Of a DNA stretch of 64,000 nucleotides, positions 41,137 through 54,542 are shown piece after piece (within the stretch, counting starts at the first letter, position 1; every line of letters starts with the position of its first letter). Where the stretch lies: NCBI GenBank assembly GCA_951230915.1, contig OX579637.1, forward strand, positions 15,562,001 to 15,626,000. The letters run 5' to 3'. Under the pieces are notes generated by a model that worked only from the letters and a program-made list of their open reading frames with translations, was not told where the DNA came from and ran no database searches. Position numbers and translations under genes: made by a program. This DNA comes from Antitrichia curtipendula (taxonomy: Eukaryota > Streptophyta > Bryopsida > Hypnales > Leucodontaceae).

Positions 41137-41499
41137 TAACTATTTGCAACTTGTACGATTTGTGTGAAGTTTCCTTCAAAATGAAATTCTATGACATTTG
41201 ATGTTTGACACCATTAATGTACAGATTGGACCTTATTCCCTATTTTTTTGAATTGACGTGCGATTGGATTGCAATTACATATCAAATTAGTATTTGTGGG
41301 CATTTAAGTACTTGAGGGTAACTATTTGCAGCTTGTACGATTTGTGTGAAGTCACTTTCAAAATGAAATTCTATGACATTTGATGTTTGACACTATTAAT
41401 GAACAGGTTGGACTTATTCTATATTCTTTTGAATGGATGTGCGATTGGATTGCAATTACATATCAAATTAGTATTTGTGGGCATTTAAGTACTTGAGGG
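41137..41499 (+). repeat. 2-monomer tandem duplication, copy 2
   Basis: An adjacent copy of 40774-41136, agreeing at every marker checked, including the private 'gtcactttc' at about 41350 and 'aatgaac' at about 41398. This is among the youngest events in the window by that measure. Confidence 0.87.
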
Positions 41500-41861
41500 T
41501 AACTATTTGCAACTTGTACGATTTGTGTGAAGTTTCCTTCAAAATGAAATTCTATGACATTTGATGTTTGACACCATTAATGTACAGATTGGACTTATTC
41601 TATATTCTTTTGAATGGACGTGCGATTGGATTGCAATTACATATCAAATTAATATTTGTGGGCATTTAAATACTTGTGGGTAACTATTTGCAACTTGTAC
41701 GATTTGTGTGAAGTCTCTTCAAACTGAAATTCTATGACATTTGATGTTTGACACCATTAAAGTACAGGTTGGACCTTATTCTATATTCTTTTGAATGGAC
41801 GTGCGATTGGATTGCAATTACATATCAAATTAATATTTGTGGGCATTTAGGTACTTGAAGG

Positions 41862-42948
41862 TAACTATTTGCAACTTGTACGATTGGTATGAAGTCTCTT
41901 TCAAAATGAAATTCTATGACATTTGATGTTTGACACCATTAAAGTACAGATTGGACCATATTCTCTATTTTTTGGAATTGACGTGCGATTGGATTGCAAT
42001 TACATATCAAATTAATATTTGTGCGCATTTAAGTACTTGAGGGTAACTATTTGCAACTTGTACGATTTGTGTGAAGTTTCCTTCAAAATGAAATTCTATG
42101 ACATTTGATGTTTGACACCATTAATGTACAGATTGGACTTATTCTATATTCTTTTGAATTGACGTGCGAATGGATTGCTATTACATATCAAATTAGTATT
42201 TGTGGGCATTTAAGTACTTGAGGGTAACTATTTGCAACTTGTACGATTTGTGTGAAGTCTCTTTCAAAATGAAGTTCTATGACATTTAATGTTTGACACC
42301 ATTAATGTACAGGTTGGACTTATTCTATATTTTTTTGAATGGTCGTGCGATTGGCTTGCAATTACATATAAAATTAATATTTGTGGGCATTTAGGTACTT
42401 GAGGGTAAGTATTTGCAACTTGTACGATTTGTATGAAGTCTCTTTCAAAATGAAATTCTATGACATTTGATGTTTTACACCATTAAAGTACAGGTTGGAC
42501 CTTATTCTGTATTCTTTTGAATGGACGTGCGATTGGATTGCAATTACATATCAAATTAATATTTGTGGGCATTTAAGTACTTGAGGGTAACTATTTGCAA
42601 CTTGTACGATTTGTGTGAAGTCTCTTTCAAACTGAAATTCTATAACATTTGATGTTTGACACCATTAAAGTACAGGTTGGACTTATTCTATATTCTTTTG
42701 AATGGACGTGCGATTGGATTGCATTACATATCAAATTAATATTTGTGGGCATTTAGGTACTTGAAGGTAACTATTTGCAACTTGTACGATTTGTATGAAG
42801 TCTCTTTGAAAATAAATTCTATGACATTTGATGTTTGACACCATTAAAGTACAGATTGGACCTTATTCTATATTCTTTTGAATGGACGTGCGATTGGATT
42901 GCAATTACATATCAAATTAATATTTGTGGGCATTTAGGTACTTGAAGG
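41862..42948 (+). repeat. 6-monomer tandem duplication, copy 1
   Basis: Six monomers, 1,087 bp, with private 'cgattggtatg' (41881), 'gaagttc' with 'gacatttaatg' (42281), 'tctataacattt' (42639) and 'ctttgaaaataaattc'. The last monomer (about 42768-42948) has a class A-like middle preceded by 'ggacctta', whereas the matching monomer in copy 2 has 'accatattctc'. The junction is therefore in that monomer. Confidence 0.87.
42225..42587 (+). repeat. Divergent linked dimer ('ggtcg...ggcttg' plus 'gttttacacc')
   Basis: The first monomer has 'ggtcgtgcgattggcttg' and 'catataaaattaat', the most divergent 3' half in the window. The second has 'gggtaag', 'gtatgaag' and 'gttttacacc'. The two always occur together. 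Other copies start at 31164, 35152, 43312, 44398, 46937, 48204 and 51280. The dimer is absent from 1-31 kb and from beyond 51.7 kb. It marks a subfamily confined to the central 20 kb. At 48204 the first monomer has 'catatcaaatt' restored, and at 46937 and 51280 the second begins 'gggtaaat'. Confidence 0.82.
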
Positions 42949-43945
42949 TAACTATTTGCAACTTGTACGATTGGTATGAAGTCTCTTTCAAAATGAAATT
43001 CTATGACATTTGATGTTTGACACCATTAAAGTACAGATTGGACCATATTCTCTATTTTTTGGAATTGACGTGCGATTGGATTGCAATTACATATCAAATT
43101 AATATTTGTGCGCATTTAAGTACTTGAGGGTAACTATTTGCAACTTGTACGATTTGTGTGAAGTTTCCTTCAAAATGAAATTCTATGACATTTGATGTTT
43201 GACACCATTAATGTACAGATTGGACTTATTCTATATTCTTTTGAATTGACGTGCGAATGGATTGCTATTACATATCAAATTAGTATTTGTGGGCATTTAA
43301 GTACTTGAGGGTAACTATTTGCAACTTGTACGATTTGTGTGAAGTCTCTTTCAAAATGAAGTTCTATGACATTTAATGTTTGACACCATTAATGTACAGG
43401 TTGGACTTATTCTATATTTTTTTGAATGGTCGTGCGATTGGCTTGCAATTACATATAAAATTAATATTTGTGGGCATTTAGGTACTTGAGGGTAAGTATT
43501 TGCAACTTGTACGATTTGTATGAAGTCTCTTTCAAAATGAAATTCTATGACATTTGATGTTTTACACCATTAAAGTACAGGTTGGACCTTATTCTGTATT
43601 CTTTTGAATGGACGTGCGATTGGATTGCAATTACATATCAAATTAATATTTGTGGGCATTTAAGTACTTGAGGGTAACTATTTGCAACTTGTACGATTTG
43701 TGTGAAGTCTCTTTCAAACTGAAATTCTATAACATTTGATGTTTGACACCATTAAAGTACAGGTTGGACTTATTCTATATTCTTTTGAATGGACGTGCGA
43801 TTGGATTGCATTACATATCAAATTAATATTTGTGGGCATTTAGGTACTTGAAGGTAACTATTTGCAACTTGTACGATTTGTATGAAGTCTCTTTGAAAAT
43901 AAATTCTATGACATTTGATGTTTGACACCATTAAAGTACAGATTG
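42949..43945 (+). repeat. 6-monomer tandem duplication, copy 2
   Basis: This copy of 41862-42948 repeats 'cgattggtatg' at 42968, 'gacatttaatg' at 43368 and 'tctataacattt' at 43726, all at an offset of exactly 1,087 bp. It diverges in the sixth monomer near 43945. Confidence 0.87.
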
Positions 43946-44701
43946 GACCATATTCTCTATTTTTTGGAATTGACGTGCGATTGGATTGCAATTACATATC
44001 AAATTAATATTTGTGCGCATTTAAGTACTTGAGGGTAACTATTTGCAACTTGTACGATTTGTGTGAAGTCTCCTTCAAAATGAAATTCTATGACATTTGA
44101 TGTTTGACACCATTAATGTACAGATTGGACTTATTCTATATTCTTTTGAATTGACGTGCGATTGGATTGCAATTACATATCAAATTAGTATTTGTGGGCA
44201 TTTAAGTACTTGAGGGTAACTATTTGCAACTTGTACGATTTGTGTGAAGTCTCCTTCAAAATGAAATTCTATGACATTTGATGTTTGACACCATTAATGT
44301 ACAGATTGGACTTATTCTATATTCTTTTGAATTGACGTGCGATTGGATTGCAATTACATATCAAATTAGTATTTGTGGGCATTTAAGTACTTGAGGGTAA
44401 CTATTTGCAACTTGTACGATTTGTGTGAAGTCTCTTTCAAAATGAAGTTCTATGACATTTGATGTTTGACACCATTAATGTACAGGTTGGACTTATTCTA
44501 TATTTTTTTGAATGGTCGTGCGATTGGCTTGCAATTACATATAAAATTAATATTTGTGGGCATTTAGGTACTTGAGGGTAAGTATTTGCAACTTGTACGA
44601 TTTGTATGAAGTCTCTTTCAAAATGAAATTCTATGACATTTGATGTTTTACACCATTAAAGTACAGGTTGGACCTTATTCTGTATTCTTTTGAATGGACG
44701 T

Positions 44702-47243
44702 GCGATTGGATTGCAATTACATATCAAATTAATATTTGTGGGCATTTAAGTACTTGAGGGTAACTATTTGCAACTTGTACGATTTGTGTGAAGTCTCTTT
44801 CAAACTGAAATTCTATGACATTTGATGTTTGACACCATTAAAGTACAGGTTGGACTTATTCTATATTCTTTTGAATGGACGTGCGATTGGATTGCATTAC
44901 ATATCAAATTAATATTTGTGGGCATTTAGGTACTTGAAGATAACTATTTGCAACTTGTACGATTTGTATGAAGTCTCTTTGAAAATAAATTCTATGACAT
45001 TTGATGTTCGACACCATTAATGTACAGATTGGACCATATTCTCTATTTTTTGGAATTGACGTGCGATTGGATTGCAATTACATATCAAATTAATATTTGT
45101 GCGCATTTAAGTACTTGAGGGTAACTATTTGCAACTTGTACGATTTGTGTGAAGTCTCCTTCAAAATGAAATTCTATGACATTTGATGTTTGACACCATT
45201 AATGTACAGATTGGACTTATTCTATATTCTTTTGAATTGACGTGCGATTGGATTGCAATTACATATCAAATTAGTATTTGTGGGCATTTAAGTACTTGAG
45301 GGTAACTATTTGCAACTTGTACGATTTGTGTGAAGTCTCTTTCAAAATGAAGTTCTATGACATTTGATGTTTGACACCATTAATGTACACATTGGACTTA
45401 TTCTATATTCTTTTGAATTGACGTGCGATTGGATTGCAATTACATATCAAATTAGTATTTGTGGGCATTTAGGTACTTGAGGGTAACTATTTGCAACTTG
45501 TACGATTTGTGTGAAGTCTGTTTCAAACTGAAATTCTCTGACATTTGATGTTTGACACCATTAAAGTACAGATTGGACTTATTCTATATTCTTTTGAATG
45601 GACGTGCGATTGGATTGCAATTACATATCAAATTAATATTTGTGGGCATTTAGGTACTTGAAGGTAACTATTTGCAACTTGTACGATTTGTATGATGTCT
45701 CTTTCAAAATGAAATTCTAAAACATTTGATGTTTGACACCATTAAAGTACAGATTGGACCATAATCTCTATTTTTTGGAATTGACGTGCGATTGGATTGC
45801 AATTACATATCAAATTAGTATTTGTGGGCATTTAGGTACTTGAGGGTAACTATTTGCAACTTGTACGATTTGTGTGAAGTTTCCTTCAAAATGAAATTCT
45901 ATGACATTTGATGTTTGACACCATTAATGTACAGATTGGACCTTATTCCCTATTCTTTTGAATGGACGTGCGAATGGATTGCAATTACATATCAAATTAG
46001 TATTTGTGGGCATTTAACTACTTGAGGGTAACTATTTGCAACTTGTACGATTTGTGTGAAGTCTCTTTCAAAATGAAATTCTATGACATTTGATGTTTGA
46101 CACCATTAATGTACAGGTTGGACTTATTCTATATTCTTTTGAATGGACGTGCGATTGGATTGCAATTACATATCAAATTAGTATTTGTGGGCATTTAAGT
46201 ACTTGAGGGTCACTATTTGCAACTTGTACGATTTGTGTGAAGTCTCTTTCAAAATGAAATTCTATGACATTTGATGTTTGACACCATTAAAGTACGGATC
46301 GGACCTTATTCCCTATTTTTTGGGATTGACGTGCGATTGGATTGCAATTACATATCAAATTAATATTTGTGCGCATTTAAATACTTGTGGGTAACTATTT
46401 GCAACTTGTACGATTTGTGTGAAGTCTCCTTCAAACTGAAATTCTATGACATTTGATGTTTGACACCATTAAAGTACAGGTTGGACCTTATTCTATATTC
46501 TTTTGAATGGACGTGCGATTGGATTGCAATTACATATCAAATTAATATTTGTGGGCATTTAGGTACTTGAAGGTAACTATTTGCAACTTGTACGATTTGT
46601 ATGAAGTCTCTTTCAAAATGAAATTCTATGACATTTGATGTTTGACACCATTAAAGTACAGATTGGACCATATTCTCTATTTTTTGGAATTGACGTGCGA
46701 TTGGATTGCAATTACATATCAAATTAATATTTGTGCGCATTTAAGTACTTGAGGGTAACTATTTGCAACTTGTACGATTTGTGTGAAGTTTCCTTCAAAA
46801 TGAAATTCTATGACATTTGATGTTTGACACCATTAATGTACAGATTGGACTTATTCTATATTCTTTTGAATTGACGTGCGATTGGATTGCAATTACATAT
46901 CAAATTAGTATTTGTGGGCATTTAAGTACTTGAGGGTAACTATTTGCAACTTGTACGATTTGTGTGAAGTCTCTTTCAAAATGAAGTTCTATGACATTTG
47001 ATGTTTGACACCATTAATGTACAGGTTGGACTTATTCTATATTTTTTTGAATGGTCGTGCGATTGGCTTGCAATTACATATAAAATTAATATTTGTGGGC
47101 ATTTAGGTACTTGAGGGTAAATATTTGCAACTTGTACGATTTGTATGAAGTCTCTTTCAAAATGAAATTCTATGACATTTGATGTTTTACACCATTAAAG
47201 TACAGGTTGGACCTTATTCTGTATTCTTTTGAATGGACGTGCG
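44702..47243 (+). repeat. 24-monomer-offset duplication, copy 1
   Basis: About 2.54 kb matches 49046-51586 at an offset of 4,344 bp, becoming 4,343 after a one-base difference near 46429 ('gtctccttcaaactg' here, 'gtctcttcaaactg' there). Shared rare markers are 'cttgaagataac' (44934), 'gatgttcgac' (45004), 'attctctgac', 'gtatgatgtc' (45690), 'ctaaaacattt', 'accataatctc', 'aactacttg', 'tttgggattgacg' and 'gggtaaatattt'. A visible difference is 'aatg' at about 45019 against 'aaag' in copy 2. Confidence 0.85.
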
Positions 47244-48929
47244 ATTGGATTGCAATTACATATCAAATTAATATTTGTGGGCATTTAAGTACTTGAGGGT
47301 AACTATTTGCAACTTGTACGATTTGTGTGAAGTCTCTTTCAAACTGAAATTCTATGACATTTGATGTTTGACACCATTAAAGTACAGGTTGGACTTATTC
47401 TATATTCTTTTGAATGGACGTGCGATTGGATTGCATTACATATCAAATTAATATTTGTGGGCATTTAGGTACTTGAAGGTAACTATTTGCAACTTGTACG
47501 ATTTGTATGAAGTCTCTTTGAAAATAAATTCTATGACATTTGATGTTTGACACCATTAAAGTACAGATTGGACCATATTCTCTATTTTTTGGAATTGACG
47601 TGCGATTGGATTGCAATTACATATCAAATTAGTATTTGTGGGCATTTAAGTACTTGAGGGTAACTATTTGCAACTTGTACGATTTGTGTGAAGTCTCCTT
47701 CAAAATGAAATTCTATGACATTTGATGTTTGACACCATTAATGTACAGATTGGACTTATTCTATATTCTTTTGAATTGACGTGCGATTGGATTGCAATTA
47801 CATATCAAATTAGTATTTGTGGGCATTTAAGTACTTGAGGGTAACTATTTGCAACTTGTACGATTTGTGTGAAGTCTCTTTCAAAATGAAGTTCTATGAC
47901 ATTTGATGTTTGACACCATTAATGTACAGGTTGGACTTATTCTATATTCTTTTGAATGGACGTGCGATTGGATTGCAATTACATATCAAATTAGTATTTG
48001 TGGGCATTTAAGTACTTGAGGGTAACTATTTGCAACTTGTACGATTTGTGTGAAGTCTGTTTCAAACTGAAATTCTCTGACATTTGATGTTTGACACCAT
48101 TAAAGTACAGATTGGACTTATTCTATATTCTTTTGAATGGACGTGCGATTGGATTGCAATTACATATCAAATTAGTATTTGTGGGCATTTAAGTACTTGA
48201 GGGTAATTATTTGCAACTTGTACGATTTGTGTGAAGTCTCTTTCAAAATGAAGTTCTATGACATTTGATGTTTGACACCATTAATGTACAGGTTGGACTT
48301 ATTCTATATTTTTTTGAATGGTCGTGCGATTGGCTTGCAATTACATATCAAATTAATATTTGTGGGCATTTAGGTACTTGAGGGTAAGTATTTGCAACTT
48401 GTACGATTTGTATGAAGTCTCTTTCAAAATGAAATTCTATGACATTTGATGTTTTACACCATTAAAGTACAGGTTGGACCTTATTCTATATTCTTTTGAA
48501 TGGACGTGCGATTGGATTGCAATTACATATCAAATTAATATTTGTGCGCATTTAAGTACTTGAGGGTAACTATTTGCAACTTGTACGATTTGTGTGAAGT
48601 CTCTTTCAAACTGAAATTCTATGACATTTGATGTTTGACACCATTAAAGTACAGGTTGGACTTATTCTATATTCTTTTGAATGGACGTGCGATTGGATTG
48701 CAATTACATATCAAATTAATATTTGTGGGCATTTAGGTACTTGAAGGTAACTATTTGCAACTTGTACGATTTGTATGAAGTCTCTTTCAAAATGAAATTC
48801 TATGACATTTGATGTTTGACACCATTAAAGTACAGATTGGACCATATTCTCTATTTTTTGGAATTGACGTGCGATTGGATTGCAATTACATATCAAATTA
48901 ATATTTGTGCGCATTTAAGTACTTGAGGG

Positions 48930-49104
48930 TAACTATTTGCAACTTGTACGATTTGTGTGAAGTCTCCTTCAAAATGAAATTCTATGACATTTGATGTTTG
49001 ACACCATTAATGTACAGATTGGACTTATTCTATATTCTTTTGATTGCGATTGGATTGCAATTACATATCAAATTAATATTTGTGGGCATTTAAGTACTTG
49101 AGGG
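48930..49104 (+). repeat. Truncated 175-bp monomer at a duplication junction
   Basis: The stretch 'ttgaattgacgtgcgatt' is shortened to 'ttgattgcgatt' at about 49040-49052, a net loss of six bases. It is the shortest full monomer I found. To its left the sequence follows one monomer order; to its right it matches 44702 onward. So the deletion coincides with the start of duplication copy 2. That fits joining of two non-aligned ends with little homology, unlike the in-register junctions elsewhere. Confidence 0.8.
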
Positions 49105-51586
49105 TAACTATTTGCAACTTGTACGATTTGTGTGAAGTCTCTTTCAAACTGAAATTCTATGACATTTGATGTTTGACACCATTAAAGTACAGGTTGGACT
49201 TATTCTATATTCTTTTGAATGGACGTGCGATTGGATTGCATTACATATCAAATTAATATTTGTGGGCATTTAGGTACTTGAAGATAACTATTTGCAACTT
49301 GTACGATTTGTATGAAGTCTCTTTGAAAATAAATTCTATGACATTTGATGTTCGACACCATTAAAGTACAGATTGGACCATATTCTCTATTTTTTGGAAT
49401 TGACGTGCGATTGGATTGCAATTACATATCAAATTAATATTTGTGCGCATTTAAGTACTTGAGGGTAACTATTTGCAACTTGTACGATTTGTGTGAAGTC
49501 TCCTTCAAAATGAAATTCTATGACATTTGATGTTTGACACCATTAATGTACAGATTGGACTTATTCTATATTCTTTTGAATTGACGTGCGATTGGATTGC
49601 AATTACATATCAAATTAGTATTTGTGGGCATTTAAGTACTTGAGGGTAACTATTTGCAACTTGTACGATTTGTGTGAAGTCTCTTTCAAAATGAAGTTCT
49701 ATGACATTTGATGTTTGACACCATTAATGTACACATTGGACTTATTCTATATTCTTTTGAATTGACGTGCGATTGGATTGCAATTACATATCAAATTAGT
49801 ATTTGTGGGCATTTAGGTACTTGAGGGTAACTATTTGCAACTTGTACGATTTGTGTGAAGTCTGTTTCAAACTGAAATTCTCTGACATTTGATGTTTGAC
49901 ACCATTAAAGTACAGATTGGACTTATTCTATATTCTTTTGAATGGACGTGCGATTGGATTGCAATTACATATCAAATTAATATTTGTGGGCATTTAGGTA
50001 CTTGAAGGTAACTATTTGCAACTTGTACGATTTGTATGATGTCTCTTTCAAAATGAAATTCTAAAACATTTGATGTTTGACACCATTAAAGTACAGATTG
50101 GACCATAATCTCTATTTTTTGGAATTGACGTGCGATTGGATTGCAATTACATATCAAATTAGTATTTGTGGGCATTTAAGTACTTGAGGGTAACTATTTG
50201 CAACTTGTACGATTTGTGTGAAGTTTCCTTCAAAATGAAATTCTATGACATTTGATGTTTGACACCATTAATGTACAGATTGGACCTTATTCCCTATTCT
50301 TTTGAATGGACGTGCGAATGGATTGCAATTACATATCAAATTAGTATTTGTGGGCATTTAACTACTTGAGGGTAACTATTTGCAACTTGTACGATTTGTG
50401 TGAAGTCTCTTTCAAAATGAAATTCTATGACATTTGATGTTTGACACCATTAATGTACAGGTTGGACTTATTCTATATTCTTTTGAATGGACGTGCGATT
50501 GGATTGCAATTACATATCAAATTAGTATTTGTGGGCATTTAAGTACTTGAGGGTCACTATTTGCAACTTGTACGATTTGTGTGAAGTCTCTTTCAAAATG
50601 AAATTCTATGACATTTGATGTTTGACACCATTAAAGTACGGATCGGACCTTATTCCCTATTTTTTGGGATTGACGTGCGATTGGATTGCAATTACATATC
50701 AAATTAATATTTGTGCGCATTTAAATACTTGTGGGTAACTATTTGCAACTTGTACGATTTGTGTGAAGTCTCTTCAAACTGAAATTCTATGACATTTGAT
50801 GTTTGACACCATTAAAGTACAGGTTGGACCTTATTCTATATTCTTTTGAATGGACGTGCGATTGGATTGCAATTACATATCAAATTAATATTTGTGGGCA
50901 TTTAGGTACTTGAAGGTAACTATTTGCAACTTGTACGATTTGTATGAAGTCTCTTTCAAAATGAAATTCTATGACATTTGATGTTTGACACCATTAAAGT
51001 ACAGATTGGACCATATTCTCTATTTTTTGGAATTGACGTGCGATTGGATTGCAATTACATATCAAATTAATATTTGTGCGCATTTAAGTACTTGAGGGTA
51101 ACTATTTGCAACTTGTACGATTTGTGTGAAGTTTCCTTCAAAATGAAATTCTATGACATTTGATGTTTGACACCATTAATGTACAGATTGGACTTATTCT
51201 ATATTCTTTTGAATTGACGTGCGATTGGATTGCAATTACATATCAAATTAGTATTTGTGGGCATTTAAGTACTTGAGGGTAACTATTTGCAACTTGTACG
51301 ATTTGTGTGAAGTCTCTTTCAAAATGAAGTTCTATGACATTTGATGTTTGACACCATTAATGTACAGGTTGGACTTATTCTATATTTTTTTGAATGGTCG
51401 TGCGATTGGCTTGCAATTACATATAAAATTAATATTTGTGGGCATTTAGGTACTTGAGGGTAAATATTTGCAACTTGTACGATTTGTATGAAGTCTCTTT
51501 CAAAATGAAATTCTATGACATTTGATGTTTTACACCATTAAAGTACAGGTTGGACCTTATTCTGTATTCTTTTGAATGGACGTGCG
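49046..51586 (+). repeat. 24-monomer-offset duplication, copy 2
   Basis: Partner of 44702-47243. It starts at the damaged monomer 48930-49104 and ends at 51587, where 'gcgaatgg' replaces 'gcgattgg'. The marker series from 'cttgaagataac' (49278) to 'gggtaaatattt' (51460) follows in the same order as in copy 1. Confidence 0.85.
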
Positions 51587-52547
51587 AATGGATTGCAATT
51601 ACATATCAAATTAGTATTTGTGGGCATTTAAGTACTTGAGGGTAACTATTTGCAACTTGTACGATTTGTGTGAAGTCTCTTTCAAAATGAAATTCTATGA
51701 CATTTGATGTTTGACACCATTAATGTACAGATTGGACTTATTCTATATTCTTTTGAATTGACGTGCGATTGGGTTGCAATTACATATCAAATTAGTATTT
51801 GTGGGCATTTAAGTACTTGAGGGTAACTATTTGCAACTTGTACGATTTGTGTGAAGTCTCTTTCAAAATGAAGTTCTATGACATTTGATGTTTGACACCA
51901 TTAATGTACAGGTTGGACTTATTCTATATTCTTTTGAATGGACGTGCGATTGGATTGCAATTACATATCAAATTAGTATTTGTGGGCATTTAAGTACTTG
52001 AGGGTAACTATTTGCAACTTGTACGATTTGTGTGAAGTCTGTTTCAAACTGAAATTCTCTGACATTTGATGTTTGACACCATTAAAGTACAGATTGGACT
52101 TATTCTATATTCTTTTGAATGGACGTGCGAATGGATTGCAATTACATATCAAATTAGTATTTGTGGGCATTTAAGTACTTGAGGGTAACTATTTGCAACT
52201 TGTACGATTTGTGTGAAGTCTGTTTCAAACTGAAATTCTCTGACATTTGATGTTTGACACCATTAATGTACAGATTGGACTTATTCTATATTCTTTTGAA
52301 TTGACGTGCGATTGGGTTGCAATTACATATCAAATTAGTATTTGTGGGCATTTAAGTACTTGAGGGTAACTATTTGCAACTTGTACGATTTGTGTGAAGT
52401 CTCTTTCAAAATGAAGTTCTATGACATTTGATGTTTGACACCATTAATGTACAGGTTGGACTTATTCTATATTCTTTTGAATGGACGTGCGATTGGATTG
52501 CAATTACATATCAAATTAGTATTTGTAGGCATTTAAGTACTTGAGGG

Positions 52548-53453
52548 TAACTATTTGCAACTTGTACGATTTGTGTGATGTCTGTTTCAAACTGAAATTC
52601 TATGACATTTGAAATTTGACACCATTAAAGTACAGGTTGGACCTTATTCTATATTCTTTTGAATGGACGTGCGATTGGATTGCAATTACATATCAAATTA
52701 ATATTTGTGGGCATTGAGGTACTTGAGGGTAACTATTTGCAACTTGTACGATTTGTGTGAAGTCTCCTTCAAAATGAAATTCTATGACATTTGATGTTTT
52801 ACACCATTAAAGTACAGGTTGGACCTTATTCTATATTCTTTTGAATGGACGTGCGATTGGATTGCAATTACATATCAAATTAATATTTGTGGGCATTTAA
52901 GTACTTGAGGGTAACTATTTGCAACTTGTACGATTTGTGTGAAGTCTCCTTCAAAATGAAGTTCTATGACATTTGATGTTTGACACCATTAATGTACAGG
53001 TTGGACTTATTCTATATTCTTTTGAATGGACGTGCGATTGGATTGCAATTACATATCAAATTAGTATTTGTGGGCATTTAAGTACTTGAGGGTAACTATT
53101 TGCAACTTGTACGATTTGTGTGAAGTCTGTTTCAAACTGAAATTCTCTGACATTTGATGTTTGACACCATTAAAGTACAGATTGGACTTATTCTATATTC
53201 TTTTGAATGGACGTGCGAATGGATTGCAATTACATATCAAATTAGTATTTGTCGGCATTTAAGTACTTGAGGGTAACTATTTGCAACTTGTACGATTTGT
53301 GTGAAGTCTCCTTCAAAATGAAATTCTATGACATTTGATGTTTGACCCATTAATGTACAGATTGGACTTATTCTATATTCTTTTGAATTGACGTGCGATT
53401 GGATTGCAATTACATATCAAATTAGTATTTGTAGGCATTTAAGTACTTGAGGG
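52548..53453 (+). repeat. 5-monomer duplication unit, copy 1
   Basis: It begins with a private monomer with 'gtgatgtctg' and 'catttgaaatttgac' (52575-52620), followed by a 'gcattgaggtactt' junction and a 'tctcctt' plus 'gttttacacc' monomer. The first monomers recur at an offset of 906 bp. Its fifth monomer (53274-53453) has the one-base deletion 'gtttgacccatt' and is 180 bp. Confidence 0.82.
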
Positions 53454-53840
53454 TAACTATTTGCAACTTGTACGATTTGTGTGATGTCTGTTTCAAACTG
53501 AAATTCTATGACATTTGAAATTTGACACCATTAAAGTACAGGTTGGACCTTATTCTATATTCTTTTGAATGGACGTGCGATTGGATTGCAATTACATATC
53601 AAATTAATATTTGTGGGCATTGAGGTACTTGAGGGTAACTATTTGCAACTTGTACGATTTGTGTGAAGTCTCCTTCAAAATGAAATTCTATGACATTTGA
53701 TGTTTTACACCATTAAAGTACAGGTTGGACCTTATTCTATATTCTTTTGAATGGACGTGCGATTGGATTGCAATTACATATCAAATTAATATTTGTGGGC
53801 ATTTAAGTACTTGAGGGTAACTATTTGCAACTTGTACGAT
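53454..53840 (+). repeat. 5-monomer duplication unit, partial copy 2
   Basis: It repeats the private 'gtgatgtctg' and 'catttgaaatttgac' monomer (53481) and the 'gcattgaggtactt' and 'gttttacacc' monomer. It then diverges near 53840, where 'tctctttcaaactg' replaces 'tctccttcaaaatg'. Confidence 0.8.
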
Positions 53841-54542
53841 TTGTGTGAAGTCTCTTTCAAACTGAAATTCTATGACATTTGATGTTTGACACCATTAAAG
53901 TACAGATTGGACCATATTCTCTATTTTTTGGAATTGACGTGCGATTGGATTGCAATTACATATCAAATTAATATTTGTGCGCATTTAAGTACTTGAGGGT
54001 AACTATTTGCAACTTGTACGATTTGTGTGAAGTCTCCTTCAAAATGAAATTCTATGACATTTGATGTTTGACACCATTAATGTACAGATTGGACTTATTC
54101 TATATTCTTTTGAATGGACGTGCGATTGGATTGCAATTACATATCAAATTAATATTTGTGGGCATTTAAGTACTTGAGGGTAACTATTTGCAACTTGTAC
54201 GATTTGTGTGAAGTCTGTTTCAAACTGAAATTCTCTGACATTTGATGTTTGACACCATTAAAGTACAGATTGGACTTATTCTATATTCTTTTGAATGGAC
54301 GTGCGAATGGATTGCAATTACATATCAAATTAGTATTTGTGGGCATTTAAGTACTTGAGGGTAACTATTTGCAACTTGTACGATTTGTGTGAAGTCTCCT
54401 TCAAAATGAAATTCTATGACATTTGATGTTTGACACCATTAATGTACAGATTGGACTTATTCTATATTCTTTTGAATTGACGTGCGATTGGATTGCAATT
54501 ACATATCAAATTAGTATTTGTGGGCATTTAAGTACTTGAGGG
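53818..54542 (+). repeat. 8-monomer-offset duplication, copy 1
   Basis: Four monomers match 55267-55991 at an offset of 1,449 bp: an 'aactg' monomer with 'accatattctc', a 'tctcctt' monomer, a 'tctgtttcaaactg' plus 'attctctgac' monomer, and a 'tctcctt' plus 'gaattgacg' monomer. One difference seen is 'aatattt' here against 'agtattt' at about 55600. Confidence 0.75.
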
